DNA of 48,970 bases from JBBQXY01 sp051004815. GTDB taxonomy: Bacteria > Chloroflexota > Ktedonobacteria > Ktedonobacterales > Ktedonobacteraceae. Below, one piece after another: positions 41,750 through 48,970 of this stretch (position 1 is its first letter; each line of letters begins with the position of its first letter). The translations under genes and the position numbers were made by a program. Location of the stretch: the NCBI GenBank assembly GCA_051004815.1, contig JBPCJY010000169.1, positions 1-48,970 on the forward strand, read 5' to 3'. The notes beneath the pieces were generated by a model. That model was not told the DNA's origin. It saw only the letters and a program-made list of their open reading frames with translations, and did not search any database.

Positions 41750-42202
41750 ATGGCTACGTTACGTGAACGTCCCTACGTGCAGTTTAATTTCCTGGTGGAC
41801 ATGGGTACCGGCTCCACCGATGGCGTAGAGGCGGGCTTTCAGGAGGTCAGCGGTCTCGGCATGGAAATCGCGGTCGCTGAGTACCGCAATGGCAATGAAA
41901 AAGAAAACAGCGTCCGTAAGATGTCAGCCTTGACGAAGACCACAGATATCACCCTCAAGCGTGGTATCATCGGTTCTCTTGCGCTCTATCAGTGGCTTGA
42001 TCAGATTCGCAATGGAGACCAGGCGGCTCTGCGCACCGTCGTGATCCAGTTGCAAAGCGAAGATCATACCGCCTCTGTAATGACGTGGAAATTGCTGCGG
42101 GCGCGTCTGACCAAGTATACGAGCGGGCCGCTCAACGCCAAAGGGGCCGACATCGCCATGGAAGAGATGACCCTCTCGTATGAAAGAATGGAGCTAGAGT
42201 AG
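41750..42202 (+). CDS. Tail tube protein 1 (gp19-like)
   Basis: Protein of 150 residues of the T4 gp19/Afp1 tube family: PYVQFNFLVDMG, FQEVSGLGMEIAVAEYRNG, TTDITLKRGIIG, LYQWLDQIRNG and the ending MEEMTLSYERMELE. These small beta-barrel proteins form hexameric rings stacked into the inner tube. It lies 18 bp behind sheath 1 with GGAGG before the ATG, and only 2 bp before sheath 2. Two different tube genes in one locus are normal for eCIS: one for the main tube, one or more near the baseplate. Confidence 0.94.
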   Translation: MATLRERPYVQFNFLVDMGTGSTDGVEAGFQEVSGLGMEIAVAEYRNGNEKENSVRKMSALTKTTDITLKRGIIGSLALYQWLDQIRNGDQAALRTVVIQLQSEDHTASVMTWKLLRARLTKYTSGPLNAKGADIAMEEMTLSYERMELE

Positions 42203-42204
42203 TT

Positions 42205-44994
42205 ATGGCTGCGCCTACATCCCGCCGCTTGCCCGGCTTCTCCATCGAGATGCGACAACAACCGCGCAGCGATATGTTGCCGCAGATGGATGTGACGGTC
42301 TTTGTCGGTTTCGCGCAATCCGGCCCCCTGGATACGCCGTGTGTCGTGGAGGATGAGGCGCAGTTTTCTGGTATCTTCGGTGACGATGTTTTGCTGGCCA
42401 GAGATACCGAGCAGGGTACTCCAGCCTATGGATATCTCGCGTCAACGGTTCGCGCCTTCTTTCGCAACGGAGGCAAACGCTGCTGGGTGATCCGTGTCGC
42501 GGGTCAACCAGTGGCGGGTCGATTGGGAGCGAGCCAACACCTGGCAACGTATAATTATTTCCCCATCCCTGGCCTGCTACGCGTCACACGCAGCGAAAAC
42601 GGAACGGGAGTAGAGCTAGCTCCTGCTTTTGCTCACGCGAGTTCGGAGGGCAGTTGGTCAGATGATTTCTGTCTCAGTGCCGCGCTCTCCTCACTCCCGA
42701 TCAGTATCGACCGCGAGAAATTCCTCTGCATGGCAGACGATACGCTCATCATGACGATAACCCCCAATTCCGCCTCGGATGTCGTGGTAGGGGATCTCTT
42801 GCGCCTGGCATATGGGCCACAAGGGGAATACGTCCAGATGGTTGTTGTCGATCAAGTGAGCTTGCTGGAAGCGGATAGCACCAGTTATATGCGTCTGCAA
42901 GAGGTAAAGCGTGGCAGACTAAAGGTAACATGCACCAGCGTGCTCTGGCTCAGCACCGCGAACCCAACTCTATCTCCGCCCAGAGTACCCGTAAAGGGTA
43001 CCTCTACCATGGACGCCTCTCTGTACCATTCTACCTATCTGGTAGATGATGCTTCTGTGCTGCCTCGGATGCAGATGCCTACCGCCTTTCCTATAGCCTT
43101 TTCATCTGATCCGTATGAGCTGAGCGATAGTCAGAACCTCAGTCTGGTACTGGCACCATCGACGGGCGAAGTGTTGGCTCCTGGTATGGTGCTCAATGTG
43201 CATGACGAAAGTACAGCGTCGCACGTATGGATGACTGTGCAAGCAGTAAATGAAATCCATGGCACTGGCCCGCTTGCTTCCCCTCCAGCTATCCAGTCAG
43301 CGGAGGGTAGACGTGTGCATGTGCTAGGAGAAGGACTCTGGGTCTTAGATGCGCCGCCTTTGCAACCTGAATCCCTGCAAGCATCCTTACAAAAGGTAGA
43401 ACAACTGAGTTTCTCCTTGAAGGTACAAAGTAGTGACGCCCCACAACAGATGGATGCTCTAACCTTCGATATGCGCCATCCAAACTGCTGGAATGCCCTG
43501 CCCACCGATGCACAATACAATCGTCCGGCGGACATGAAGACTGATCTGCTCCATCAAGACTTATGGGAAGCGGCGTTTATGTTTCCTTTGGCGGGCAACT
43601 ATGACGAGCGTGAACGGTATATTCCCATCGGCATGCCATCAACGTTCCCTGACTATTGCCTGGGTGTGGACTGTGATCCTGCTCAACCGCGCTGCTCATC
43701 TCTTGAACGTGATGGTCTGGCCGTGTTTGGTGCTCATCTCTTTCTCGACGAGCATATGGTCAATGCCTCTGTCACCGACTTGCTCAGTCAGGCCGACTTT
43801 TTTCTTCCCCAGGATGATCTCGCACGCTCACTCAAAGGTATCTATGCGGCTTTGAGTATCGCTGAAGCCACAATCATCTCTGTTCCTGACGCTGTTCAAC
43901 GTGGCTGGACGCGAGCTACAGCTGTAACATCGCCTCCGGCATCTTTACCCCTTGCTCATCATGAGCAAAGACAACAGCCAGAAACTTCGGCAAGACATCC
44001 ATTTCACGATTGTGTTTCACACGTTCCGCCGCCTGGCCCGAACCTTGCGCATAGTAATCCTGCTGATCCGCCAGACAATACAAATCAATGGCAGCTTATT
44101 CCTGTGGCCGACTATGATGAGAAAAATGTACTCTCTGTGCAGCGTGCTTTGCTGCGCATGTGCGCTGCTCGTGGCGATCTCTTCGCTGTGCTTTCCTTAC
44201 CCGCGCATTACTATGTGTATGAAGCCGAAGGCTATGTTGAGTTGCTCCAGGAGCCTATTGCACCTGTGCTGGCACAAACTGTGCATACCCTTTTCGCGGA
44301 TGGTGCGAATGCGCTCTCCTTCCCCTTGACCTACGCGGAGCGAAACGCGCTCACCTATGGTGCGCTCTATCATCCCTGGCTGGTCTTTAGCGAAGAGACG
44401 CAGAACCTGTCTTCCAGTACCATTCCACCGGAAGGAGCGATGTGTGGCATCCTGGCACAATGTAGCCTCACCAGAGGGGGAGCCTGGTTGGCTCCCGCCA
44501 ATCAGCCGCTCGCGGGCGTTATTGACCTGACGCCGCGCATTGAGCGGCTGTACTATCAACGCATGCTGAATGCACAGGTCAATCTGCTGCGGCATGACGG
44601 ACCTGGCACGCTCATACTCAGTCAGGATACCCTCAGTGCCGATGATGTGGATTTACGTCCCATCAACGTGCGCCGCCTCCTCATACTGCTGCGGCGGTTG
44701 GCCCTTACCCTTGGCCCAAACTATGTCTTCGAGCCAAACAGTGAGGCATTTCGCCGTTCGGTAGAGCGTGGTTTCGAGGCACTGCTCAATGACATGTTCA
44801 TACGCGGTGCTTTCGCGGGCGATAGCCCTGCATCCTCCTTCCAGGTCGTCTGCGATAGCACAGTCAACGAACCTGGTAGCGTGGAAGAGGGGAATTTCAT
44901 TGTGCTGCTGCGGGTTGCCCCTTCACTGCCCATGACATTCCTGACCATTCGCTTGGTGCAATCTGCCACCGATGCGCTAGTAACTGAAAGTTGA
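42205..44994 (+). CDS. Oversized contractile sheath protein 2
   Basis: Protein of 929 residues, almost twice the usual eCIS sheath. The N-terminus carries the sheath start (VTVFVGFAQSGPLDTP, FSGIFGDD, STVRAFFRNGGKRCWVIRVAG) and the C-terminus the sheath core (ALTYGALYHPWLVF, PPEGAMCGILAQCSLTRGGAW, RRLALTLGPNYVFEPN, LRVAPSLPMTFLTIRLVQS). Between about residues 130 and 640 lies a long insertion with beta-rich parts and a proline/histidine-rich linker (PPPGPNLAHSNPADPP). Its ATG is 2 bp after the tube 1 stop, so translation is coupled. In related particles a minor second sheath sits at the baseplate or cap; the insertion would add surface domains. Confidence 0.92.
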   Translation: MAAPTSRRLPGFSIEMRQQPRSDMLPQMDVTVFVGFAQSGPLDTPCVVEDEAQFSGIFGDDVLLARDTEQGTPAYGYLASTVRAFFRNGGKRCWVIRVAGQPVAGRLGASQHLATYNYFPIPGLLRVTRSENGTGVELAPAFAHASSEGSWSDDFCLSAALSSLPISIDREKFLCMADDTLIMTITPNSASDVVVGDLLRLAYGPQGEYVQMVVVDQVSLLEADSTSYMRLQEVKRGRLKVTCTSVLWLSTANPTLSPPRVPVKGTSTMDASLYHSTYLVDDASVLPRMQMPTAFPIAFSSDPYELSDSQNLSLVLAPSTGEVLAPGMVLNVHDESTASHVWMTVQAVNEIHGTGPLASPPAIQSAEGRRVHVLGEGLWVLDAPPLQPESLQASLQKVEQLSFSLKVQSSDAPQQMDALTFDMRHPNCWNALPTDAQYNRPADMKTDLLHQDLWEAAFMFPLAGNYDERERYIPIGMPSTFPDYCLGVDCDPAQPRCSSLERDGLAVFGAHLFLDEHMVNASVTDLLSQADFFLPQDDLARSLKGIYAALSIAEATIISVPDAVQRGWTRATAVTSPPASLPLAHHEQRQQPETSARHPFHDCVSHVPPPGPNLAHSNPADPPDNTNQWQLIPVADYDEKNVLSVQRALLRMCAARGDLFAVLSLPAHYYVYEAEGYVELLQEPIAPVLAQTVHTLFADGANALSFPLTYAERNALTYGALYHPWLVFSEETQNLSSSTIPPEGAMCGILAQCSLTRGGAWLAPANQPLAGVIDLTPRIERLYYQRMLNAQVNLLRHDGPGTLILSQDTLSADDVDLRPINVRRLLILLRRLALTLGPNYVFEPNSEAFRRSVERGFEALLNDMFIRGAFAGDSPASSFQVVCDSTVNEPGSVEEGNFIVLLRVAPSLPMTFLTIRLVQSATDALVTES

Positions 44995-45002
44995 GAAGAG
45001 CG

Positions 45003-45479
45003 ATGACGACCAACGCGAACCGAGCGAATGAAACGATTCTCTATCCTTTTATGAACTTTAATTTTGCCGTTGAGATTGATGTTGACACGGTCTCCAAGAT
45101 GGTGTGCAGTGCAGCCTTCTCGGAGTGCGATGGCCTGGAAATGACCATGGAAGTCAAGACCATTCGCGAAGGCGGCAACAACGGCCAACAGATACGTTTC
45201 ACCGGCCCGGTCAGTTACGGACAGCTTACCTTAAGGCGCGGTATCACCAATTCGTTTGATTTGTGGAATTGGTTTGATGCCATGGTGATGAATGTGCGCT
45301 TACGGGCGCAAGCAGAGGTGGTCATCTTCGCCGGCGATGGACAGACCAGGCTAACGAGCTTTGTACTCACAAATTGCATTCCCACCAGGCTCAAAGCACC
45401 AACCCTCAATGCCACCGACGGCAAAGTAGCCGTCGAGGAGCTACAACTAGCCTACGAATCGCTGAAACGAAAACCATAA
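45003..45479 (+). CDS. Tail tube protein 2 (gp19-like)
   Basis: Protein of 158 residues of the same tube family as the gene at 41750 but clearly diverged: YPFMNFNFAVEID, FSECDGLEMTMEVKTIREGG, QLTLRRGITNSFDLWNWFD and the ending VEELQLAYESLKRKP. By analogy with Afp5/Pvc5 it may start the tube at the baseplate. The ATG at 45003 follows GAGAAGAG, which lies over the stop of sheath 2; an in-frame TTG at 44991 is less likely. Confidence 0.93.
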   Translation: MTTNANRANETILYPFMNFNFAVEIDVDTVSKMVCSAAFSECDGLEMTMEVKTIREGGNNGQQIRFTGPVSYGQLTLRRGITNSFDLWNWFDAMVMNVRLRAQAEVVIFAGDGQTRLTSFVLTNCIPTRLKAPTLNATDGKVAVEELQLAYESLKRKP

Positions 45480-45499
45480 CCAGGGAGGAGAAGGAAACG

Positions 45500-46222
45500 A
45501 TGCCCGATGCTACCAAGGTCGCGAAAGCGGAACTACGCGAAATTGAAATAAAAAAAGACATCACCAATGAGATCAACACGGATAAGAATGTCAAGGTTCA
45601 GTTTAACCCGGAGACGCTCAAGGTAAGTTTCACGAATACTGTCGTGGCTCCAGCTGGTGGCGGTGATCAAAACGGTACTCCCAGCCTCCAATATGTCGGC
45701 TCAGGCTCCACGTCACTTACGCTGCAACTCTGGTTCGATCTTACTGTTCCCCAGCCGGACACTGCCAATCAGGTGAATGATGTACGCAAGTACACGGAGA
45801 AGGTAGCCTACTTCATCACGCCTGCCCAAAAGCAAGAGAACAATGCCACCATCTATATCCCACCGGCGGTGCGTTTCCTCTGGGGTTCCTTTCAGTTTGA
45901 TGGCATCATGACCAGCCTGGAAGAATCGCTCGAATTTTTCTCAAGCGAGGGCATCCCTTTGCGAGCCAGTATTACCGTGACCATTTCGCAACAGAAAATC
46001 CAGCAAGTCACCTTCCACGATACAAATCTGGCCGGTGGCATGCCCTCGGTAGGCAGTAGCCCATTGACATTAGTTACATCGGGAGCGACAGTGCAGGGCA
46101 TTGCTGATAAATTAGGCGTCCCCTGGCGCGATCTTGCCAGCACCAATGGCATTAGCAATCCACGTAAACCCACGCTTGGTCAGCTCATTCATGTCGCGAA
46201 AGGCATACGAAGTCTATTTTAA
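45500..46222 (+). CDS. LysM-containing tube/baseplate adaptor (Afp7/Pvc7-like)
   Basis: Protein of 240 residues. The N-terminal 180 residues match the contractile injection system tube-protein family (KVQFNPETLKVSF, TSLTLQLWFDLT, VRFLWGSFQFDGIMTSLEESLEFFSSEGIPLRA); the C-terminal 45 residues are a LysM-type module (ATVQGIADKLGVPWRDLASTNGISNPRKPTLGQLIHV). This corresponds to Afp7/Pvc7 and phage gp53, which join the tube to the spike hub. The ATG has GGAGGAGAAGG upstream and lies 20 bp behind tube 2. A 150-bp gap with two hairpins separates it from the next gene. Confidence 0.92.
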   Translation: MPDATKVAKAELREIEIKKDITNEINTDKNVKVQFNPETLKVSFTNTVVAPAGGGDQNGTPSLQYVGSGSTSLTLQLWFDLTVPQPDTANQVNDVRKYTEKVAYFITPAQKQENNATIYIPPAVRFLWGSFQFDGIMTSLEESLEFFSSEGIPLRASITVTISQQKIQQVTFHDTNLAGGMPSVGSSPLTLVTSGATVQGIADKLGVPWRDLASTNGISNPRKPTLGQLIHVAKGIRSLF

Positions 46223-46374
46223 AGACCCAAAGTTACTCATGAACGAATTCGTGTGTCAAGCGGGGATGCAAGGGGCGGCAGCCCCTTGACTGGGTTCTAG
46301 GGCTGCGCCCTAGATTCCCTCTCTTCTCTGCCGCCGTAGGCGGCCTGTCAGATCAGAAAAGGAGAAACATACCA
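46223..46374. other. Hairpin-bearing gap inside the eCIS operon
   Basis: Two perfect hairpins, CAAGGGGC-GGCA-GCCCCTTG (46269-46288) and CTAGGGC-TGC-GCCCTAG (46297-46313), in an otherwise tightly packed operon. No T tracts follow. They may lower expression of the distal spike genes relative to sheath and tube, or be inserted repeat sequence. Confidence 0.6.
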
Positions 46375-46548
46375 ATGCCGGTTGTCATTAATCAATTTGA
46401 AATTGTTTCCGAGCCACCGCCCGTGCATACGCCTTCCGAGCCTACTAACCAGGCCGCATCGCCGTCTGCACTGGCGCCGACACCCCATGACATCGAAGTC
46501 GTCATGCGTCATTTGCAAGAACGCCTCGCTCGCGTGCGCGTCTATTGA
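46375..46548 (+). CDS. DUF5908-like small eCIS protein
   Basis: Protein of 57 residues, with AAGGAG about ten bases before the ATG. It opens MPVVINQFEIVSE, like the small DUF5908 proteins that sit between the LysM adaptor and the hub gene in other eCIS loci, has a proline/alanine linker, and ends in a charged helix (EVVMRHLQERLARVRVY). The position in the operon, 6 bp before the hub gene, matches exactly. Function unknown; a small baseplate clamp or chaperone is possible. Confidence 0.7.
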   Translation: MPVVINQFEIVSEPPPVHTPSEPTNQAASPSALAPTPHDIEVVMRHLQERLARVRVY

Positions 46549-46554
46549 TGTCAT

Positions 46555-47619
46555 ATGCAAGGCAATAGGATCATACTCGGTCGGCCAACGATCAACGTAG
46601 CCGGCAAGGAACATATAGCACTGACGGAAGGTCTCCTGAGTTTACTCATTACTGAGAACACCAGTGGCCTCTACCGTTGTGAAGCCACGTTCGGCAACTG
46701 GGGCGATGACAACGCTGTTGGCTATCTGTACTTTGACCGCACACAACTCGATTTCGGCACATCATTGCAAGTACAGTACGGAGCCGACACGTTGTTTGAT
46801 GGGCGTATTATGGGACTGGAAGGCCATTTCCCTTTGGGGGAAGCACCATCCATCGCGGTATTGGCCGAAGATCGCTTCCAGGACTTGCGCATGACTCGTC
46901 GTACCCGTACATTTCTGGACACCACTGATGCCGACGTTATGAATAAGATCGTTGCTGATTATAGCTTAACACCAGATATCAATATAACGGGGACGCAGCA
47001 CAAAATACTGGCCCAGTTGAATCAAAGCGACTTGGCCTTCCTGCGTGACCGTGCGCGTGCGCTCGACGCGGAATTGTGGATTGCCGACGGCACATTGCAT
47101 GTCGTATCACATGCCAGCCGCGTGGGCGATGGGCAAACCGTGGCAATGGCGTATGGACACGACTTGCGCAGTTTCTCAGTGCTGGCCGACCTCGCAGGTC
47201 AACGTAGCAGCATCACCGTGAGCGGCTGGAGTGTTGCTGACAAGGATGTAGCGAAATATGCGGCCACTGTAGAGGCTATTTCGAGTGAGCTAAACGGCGG
47301 AACCAGTGGCGTATCTATCCTGGAAAGTGCTCTGGCTGAGCGCAAAGAATCACTGCTGCACACGGTTCCTCTCTCGCTGGAGGAGGCCCAGTATAGAGCA
47401 GAAGCCTATTTTAAACTGAGCGCACGGCGTTTTGTGGTAGGGCATGGCGTGGCCGAGGCGAACGGTACATTGCGCGTGGGCAATACCGTAAACCTCAACG
47501 GCCTGGGAACGCTCTTTAGTGGAAAATATTATCTTTCGGAGGTAACGCACATCTTTGATGGCGTCCACGGCATTCGTACCGAGTTTACCGCCGAACGTCC
47601 CTCCATCGGTCGTACGTAG
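46555..47619 (+). CDS. GpD-like baseplate hub protein
   Basis: Protein of 354 residues of the phage late control gene D / gp27 family: GRPTINVAGKEHI, SLLITENTSGLYRCEATFGNW, FDGRIMGLEGHFP, LNQSDLAFLRDRARALDAELWI and the closing strand region LFSGKYYLSEVTHIFDG followed by GIRTEFTAERP. It forms the trimeric hub that adapts the sixfold tube to the threefold spike. In AFP/PVC this part and the spike are one protein (Afp8); here they are two genes. The last codon and stop fall at the edge of a dispersed repeat. Confidence 0.92.
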   Translation: MQGNRIILGRPTINVAGKEHIALTEGLLSLLITENTSGLYRCEATFGNWGDDNAVGYLYFDRTQLDFGTSLQVQYGADTLFDGRIMGLEGHFPLGEAPSIAVLAEDRFQDLRMTRRTRTFLDTTDADVMNKIVADYSLTPDINITGTQHKILAQLNQSDLAFLRDRARALDAELWIADGTLHVVSHASRVGDGQTVAMAYGHDLRSFSVLADLAGQRSSITVSGWSVADKDVAKYAATVEAISSELNGGTSGVSILESALAERKESLLHTVPLSLEEAQYRAEAYFKLSARRFVVGHGVAEANGTLRVGNTVNLNGLGTLFSGKYYLSEVTHIFDGVHGIRTEFTAERPSIGRT

Positions 47620-47700
47620 GGACAGGGGGCTGGGATGTGTGGATGCGGGGGCCTTGTGCCTGTCCGGGGCGGTGGGGGCCACGTCTCTATCCATCGAATG
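47613..47700 (+). repeat. Dispersed G-rich repeat, copy C
   Basis: Blocks GTAGGGACAGGGGGC and GGGGGCCTTGTGCCTGTCC with a tail CTATCCATCGAATG, as in copy A at 4597-4680. It begins at the very end of the hub gene, and the TAG of its GTAGGGAC serves as the hub stop codon. Confidence 0.75.
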
Positions 47701-47736
47701 AAGCTTGCCTGATTAATAGCAGAGAGGAGCATACAG

Positions 47737-48735
47737 GTGATTGAACAGTCTCCGCTTGCAATGATCCAGGATGGTCGCCTACCCGTAGGCCTGGGCGGTC
47801 TCTGGTATGGCGTGTATCCAGCCATAGTCACCGATATTGTAGACCCGGACGGCCAGGGTCGCGTGAAGGTGAAGCTGCCCTGGGCGGTCGATAACGGCAC
47901 AGAAGAGTACGGGGCCTGGGCGCGTCTGGCGACACTAATGGGCGGGAATAATCGCGGCAGTTGGTTCATTCCAGATGTCGCTGATGAAGTGCTGCTGAGT
48001 TTCGAGGCTGGTGATCCCCGCCGTCCATACGTCATCGGGGCATTGTGGAACGGGAAAGATACGCCCCCGCAAACGATGGACGCGAAAGGTGTCAATAATC
48101 TGAAAGTGCTCTGTTCTCGCAAGAGTATCAAAATCACCCTGGATGATACCGAGGGGAAAGAGACGCTCACGCTTGAGACGCCAAAGGGCCAGAAAGTAAC
48201 CTTGCGGGATGAATCACCTTCACTGACACTTGAAACGACCGGTGGTCAGAAAATAACACTAAAAGACGAACCAGCGTCAGTCACCATTGAGACCAAAGCT
48301 GGCCAGAAAATAACGCTGAAAGATGAGCCAGCGTCAGCCATCATTGAAACCACCAGCGGTCAAAAAGTAACGCTGATGGATGAGCCAACATCGCTTATCC
48401 TTGAGACCACAGTAGGTCAGAAGCTGGCGATGATAGGTGAACCACCTTCAATGTTATTGACTGATAGCTTAGGGAGTTCCATTTTGTTTGGGGAATCTGG
48501 CATAACGCTCTCCGCTTTTGGGAACAGCATTCTATTGGAGGAAGCCGGTATAACCATCGCCTCCCCTGAACTGGTGTCGATTGAGGCGACAACGGTCGAG
48601 ATAACCAGCGCAATAGTCACGGTTGAGGCGGCGGTGACAGAATTCGTCGGCATTGTGAATACGCCATCGCTCATCGCGGAAAGCATCGTTAGCCCAACCT
48701 ATACCCCCGGTGCCGGCAATCTTATCGGTCTGTAG
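47737..48735 (+). CDS. gp5/VgrG-like spike protein with tandem repeats
   Basis: Protein of 332 residues starting with GTG behind AGAGGAG. Residues 25-110 are the gp5 OB-fold (VTDIVDPDGQGRVKVKLPW, GSWFIPDVADEVLLSFE, DPRRPYVIGALWNG). From residue 129 the chain becomes repetitive: four good 19-residue units (151-226) of the pattern GQK-x-TL-x-DE-x-x-S-x-x-x-ET, with weaker ones before and after, then a valine/isoleucine-rich end. This fits a trimeric beta-helix needle. No lysozyme domain is present. The tip PAAR protein, which should follow, lies beyond the window. Confidence 0.92.
   Translation: MIEQSPLAMIQDGRLPVGLGGLWYGVYPAIVTDIVDPDGQGRVKVKLPWAVDNGTEEYGAWARLATLMGGNNRGSWFIPDVADEVLLSFEAGDPRRPYVIGALWNGKDTPPQTMDAKGVNNLKVLCSRKSIKITLDDTEGKETLTLETPKGQKVTLRDESPSLTLETTGGQKITLKDEPASVTIETKAGQKITLKDEPASAIIETTSGQKVTLMDEPTSLILETTVGQKLAMIGEPPSMLLTDSLGSSILFGESGITLSAFGNSILLEEAGITIASPELVSIEATTVEITSAIVTVEAAVTEFVGIVNTPSLIAESIVSPTYTPGAGNLIGL
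48187..48471 (+). repeat. 57-bp tandem coding repeats in the spike gene
   Basis: Five successive 57-bp units encoding residues 151-245; units 2 and 3 are nearly identical at the DNA level (both contain AAAATAAC and GATGAGCCAGCGTCAG-like stretches), the last is degenerate. Such repeats can change number by slippage or recombination and so alter needle length. Confidence 0.8.
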
Positions 48736-48970
48736 GGCGCGATTTATCGCGTTCATCGGCATAACTTCAAGGCGAGCAAGCGGCCCCGTCCCCACCAGGG
48801 CGACCGCAAGGGTCGCCCCTACTATACGCGACGCGGCTCGTGGAGCCGCTTCCCGTAGGAAAGGGCAACCGTATATAGTAGGGGCGAACCCTGCGGTCGC
48901 CCCGGAAAACACGATACATGGCATAACTTAAATCCTCTGGGAGTCGATGTCTCGGTCTGTGAGGGAAACA
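48736..48970. other. Right-edge intergenic sequence
   Basis: No gene start is seen before the window ends; nearly half of it is taken by a hairpin element (48799-48901). The next eCIS gene is expected just beyond the edge. Confidence 0.5.
48799..48901. repeat. MITE-like 103-bp hairpin element
   Basis: Arms of 28 bp (48799-48826 and 48874-48901, two mismatches) start with GGCGACCGCA and contain CGCCCCTACTATA. The interior has a further GCGGCTC/GAGCCGC stem. The GGTCGCCCCTAC motif is common in dispersed bacterial hairpin elements. No coding capacity. Confidence 0.55.

Noticed and set aside
45374..45499. Upstream extension of the LysM adaptor gene over tube 2
   Set aside because: It overlaps tube 2 in another frame; the ATG at 45500 has a strong ribosome site.
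48187..48471. CRISPR-like array
   Set aside because: The 57-bp repeats are contiguous, coding and without spacers; they are protein repeats of the spike.
36390..48970. Prophage
   Set aside because: Only tail-type genes occur, with two sheaths, LysM adaptor, DUF4255 and a dedicated SARP; no capsid, packaging, integrase or lysis gene is seen in the window.

Overview
The window looks like chromosomal DNA of a soil bacterium of the Chloroflexota, most likely class Ktedonobacteria. This is inferred from gene style: long intergenic regions full of dispersed GC-rich repeats, eukaryote-like Ser/Thr kinase, SARP/BTAD regulator, GAF-type orphan histidine kinase, tandem UspA and baeRF proteins, lone RND pump, AAA-associated NitT/TauT-type ABC ATPase. 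No rRNA, complete tRNA, CRISPR array or transposase gene was found.

Layout. 0.2-4.5 kb: PAP2 phosphatase, small YeaQ-type membrane protein, and a tandem pair of secreted Asp-box beta-propeller (sialidase-like) proteins. 4.7-6.2 kb: XRE regulator divergent from a DUF4177-like gene and clpP, with twin palindromes between. 6.2-9.5 kb: ABC importer ATPase plus a fused double permease. 9.7-11.8 kb: MFS exporter and HxlR repressor, each preceded by a copy of the same 17-bp palindrome. 11.9-15.5 kb: a zinc-finger gene remnant, S9 peptidase, AI-2E family transporter, small XRE protein. 15.7-18.2 kb: orphan GAF-histidine kinase and a small charged protein. 18.3-22.9 kb: a stress cassette in which a phospholipase D/cardiolipin synthase-like gene faces a three-gene operon (unknown protein, double UspA, baeRF); both transcription units start from near-identical promoters with four heptads at 11-bp period. 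23.0-25.4 kb: GreA-like factor with a changed catalytic tip, a repeat-rich region including a probable MITE insertion, and a conserved hypothetical gene. 25.8-32.7 kb: Ser/Thr kinase fused to a DnaJ-C-like domain, TauE/SafE permease with DUF1634, and a NarL-type two-component pair. 32.8-36.1 kb: RND transporter.

36.3 kb to the right edge holds the most striking part: an extracellular contractile injection system (eCIS, AFP/PVC/MAC-like tailocin). A SARP/BTAD regulator gene is followed, only 3 bp after its stop codon, by four TATAGCG-type heptads at exact 11-bp period ending 8 bp before a -10 box, which is the architecture of SARP-activated promoters. The operon then encodes a small unknown protein, a DUF4255/Pvc16-like terminator, an unknown beta-rich protein, sheath 1, tube 1, a 929-residue sheath 2, tube 2, a LysM tube/baseplate adaptor, a DUF5908-like small protein, a GpD-like hub and a gp5/VgrG-like spike carrying 19-residue tandem repeats. 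Baseplate wedge, PAAR tip, AAA+ ATPase, tape measure and any toxin payload are not in view and probably lie to the right.

Starts were chosen from visible ribosome binding sites; in many genes they lie inside the longest open frame. Families were assigned by reading motifs, without database searches.
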